DNA from: VMFW01 sp038058095
Lineage (GTDB): Bacteria; Patescibacteriota; Minisyncoccia; UBA6257; 2-01-FULL-56-20
Direction of reading: 5' to 3'
Assembly (NCBI GenBank): GCA_038058095.1
Contig: JBBUBW010000003.1
Location: 1-12,225 of the forward strand
Length of the DNA: 12,225 nucleotides
Below are positions 12,017-12,225 of this stretch, in pieces. How positions within the stretch are numbered: the stretch's first letter is position 1; each line of letters starts with the position of its first letter. Both the position numbers and the translations under genes were made by a program. The notes beneath the pieces were generated by a model. The model was not told the DNA's origin. It did not search any database and saw nothing but the letters and a program-made list of their open reading frames with translations.

Positions 12017-12068
12017 GTCAGGGTAGCTCAGTCGGTTAGACCTGCCTGCCGGCAGGCAGGGCGCGCAC
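12017..12068 (+). pseudogene. 5' half of an interrupted tRNA
   Basis: Acceptor strand GTCAGGG (12017-12023), TA, D-stem GCTC and D-loop AGTCGGTTA are canonical. The 3' side of the D-stem (GAGC) is split as GA and GC by the palindrome at 12041-12060. After GC come G and CGCAC, a plausible 5' anticodon stem, but the expected GTGCG partner is not found. Its acceptor pairs perfectly with CCCTGAC at 12215-12221, beyond the intact CAT tRNA. It may be a disrupted gene, an unusual split gene or an assembly artefact. The amino acid identity cannot be assigned. Confidence 0.65.
12041..12060. repeat. Perfect 20-bp palindrome inside a tRNA D-stem
   Basis: CCTGCCTGCCGGCAGGCAGG equals its own reverse complement. 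Removing it restores a normal GAGC D-stem strand exactly, so it looks like a clean insertion. Its sequence differs from the TCCGCCAGCYGGCGGA element, so it may be a second palindrome family. Confidence 0.9.
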
Positions 12069-12090
12069 TTTCACCCGACCATCTTTTTAT

Positions 12091-12165
12091 GCCGATGTAG
12101 CTCAATGGTAGAGCGAGCGTTTCATAAGCGCTAGGTCGCAGGTTCGATCCCTGCCATCGGCACCA
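12091..12165 (+). tRNA. tRNA with CAT anticodon (elongator Met or Ile2)
   Basis: The cloverleaf is complete: acceptor GCCGATG/CATCGGC, D-arm GCTC-AATGGTA-GAGC, anticodon stem AGCGT/GCGCT with loop TTCATAA (CAT at 12123-12125), variable loop AGGTC, T-arm GCAGG-TTCGATC-CCTGC, discriminator A and encoded CCA. G1-C72 is paired, so it is not an initiator. It is elongator Met, or Ile2 if TilS modifies C34. It lies between the two halves of another tRNA. Confidence 0.93.
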
Positions 12166-12187
12166 ATAAAGATAGGCGGGCAAGTAA

Positions 12188-12225
12188 CGCCAAGGTCGTG
12201 GGTTCGATTCCCACCCCTGACACCA
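12188..12225 (+). pseudogene. 3' half of an interrupted tRNA
   Basis: Variable loop AGGTC (12193-12197), T-arm GTGGG-TTCGATT-CCCAC, acceptor strand CCCTGAC (12215-12221), discriminator A and CCA end exactly at the window edge. The acceptor is the perfect partner of GTCAGGG at 12017. The five bases before the variable loop (CGCCA) do not pair with the CGCAC of the 5' half. GGCG (12175-12178) and CGCC (12188-12191) can pair, but around a nine-base loop with no normal anticodon. Confidence 0.65.

Noticed and set aside
12061..12187. Group I intron in the interrupted tRNA
   Set aside because: The intervening stretch is too short for a group I intron, contains a full tRNA, and the flanking anticodon-stem strands do not pair.

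Overview
This window looks like a piece of a Candidate Phyla Radiation (Patescibacteria, probably Parcubacteria-type) genome. That is an inference. It rests on a small CxxC-x17-CxxC zinc protein typical of these genomes, short intergenic spaces, weak or absent Shine-Dalgarno sites, bacterial-type tRNAs and core genes (gatC, gatA, murD), and many short GC-rich palindromic repeats. No phage, IS transposase, CRISPR array or rRNA was seen.

Layout. 1-2278 (minus strand): two exported proteins three bases apart, a membrane-anchored protein followed by a surface protein with acidic Cys-bounded repeats that runs off the left edge. 2279-2890: tRNA-Asp with its promoter, then a string of hairpins with partial direct and inverted copies of the tRNA 3' end. 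2891-4281 (plus): a CxxC zinc protein, then a cytidine/guanine-deaminase-family enzyme translationally coupled to a zinc-ribbon membrane protein. 4300-6793 (minus): an AdoK-type adenosine kinase followed by S-adenosylhomocysteine hydrolase. Together they would turn S-adenosylhomocysteine into homocysteine and AMP. The 286 bases between them carry three copies of a 15-17 bp repeat, one of which covers the hydrolase start codon. 6931-7962 (plus): a stand-alone histidinol-phosphate-aminotransferase-like enzyme with a good terminator. 8342-11468 (minus): murD, gatC and gatA in operon order. 11469-12225: RNA genes and hairpins, namely an initiator-like CAT tRNA with a near-consensus promoter on the minus strand, and a plus-strand locus where an intact CAT tRNA lies between two halves of another tRNA.

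The most unusual content is the repeat layer rather than the genes. (a) A palindromic element of about 28 bp occurs near tRNA-Asp and again, translated in frame, inside murD. (b) A perfect 20-bp palindrome splits the D-stem of a tRNA. (c) A family of ATTTC..TAC.GGG motifs is often arranged as inverted pairs. (d) Six 7-bp units exactly bridge the gatC stop codon and the gatA start codon. Several genes also have a -10-like box 7-9 bases before the start codon and no Shine-Dalgarno, which suggests leaderless mRNAs.
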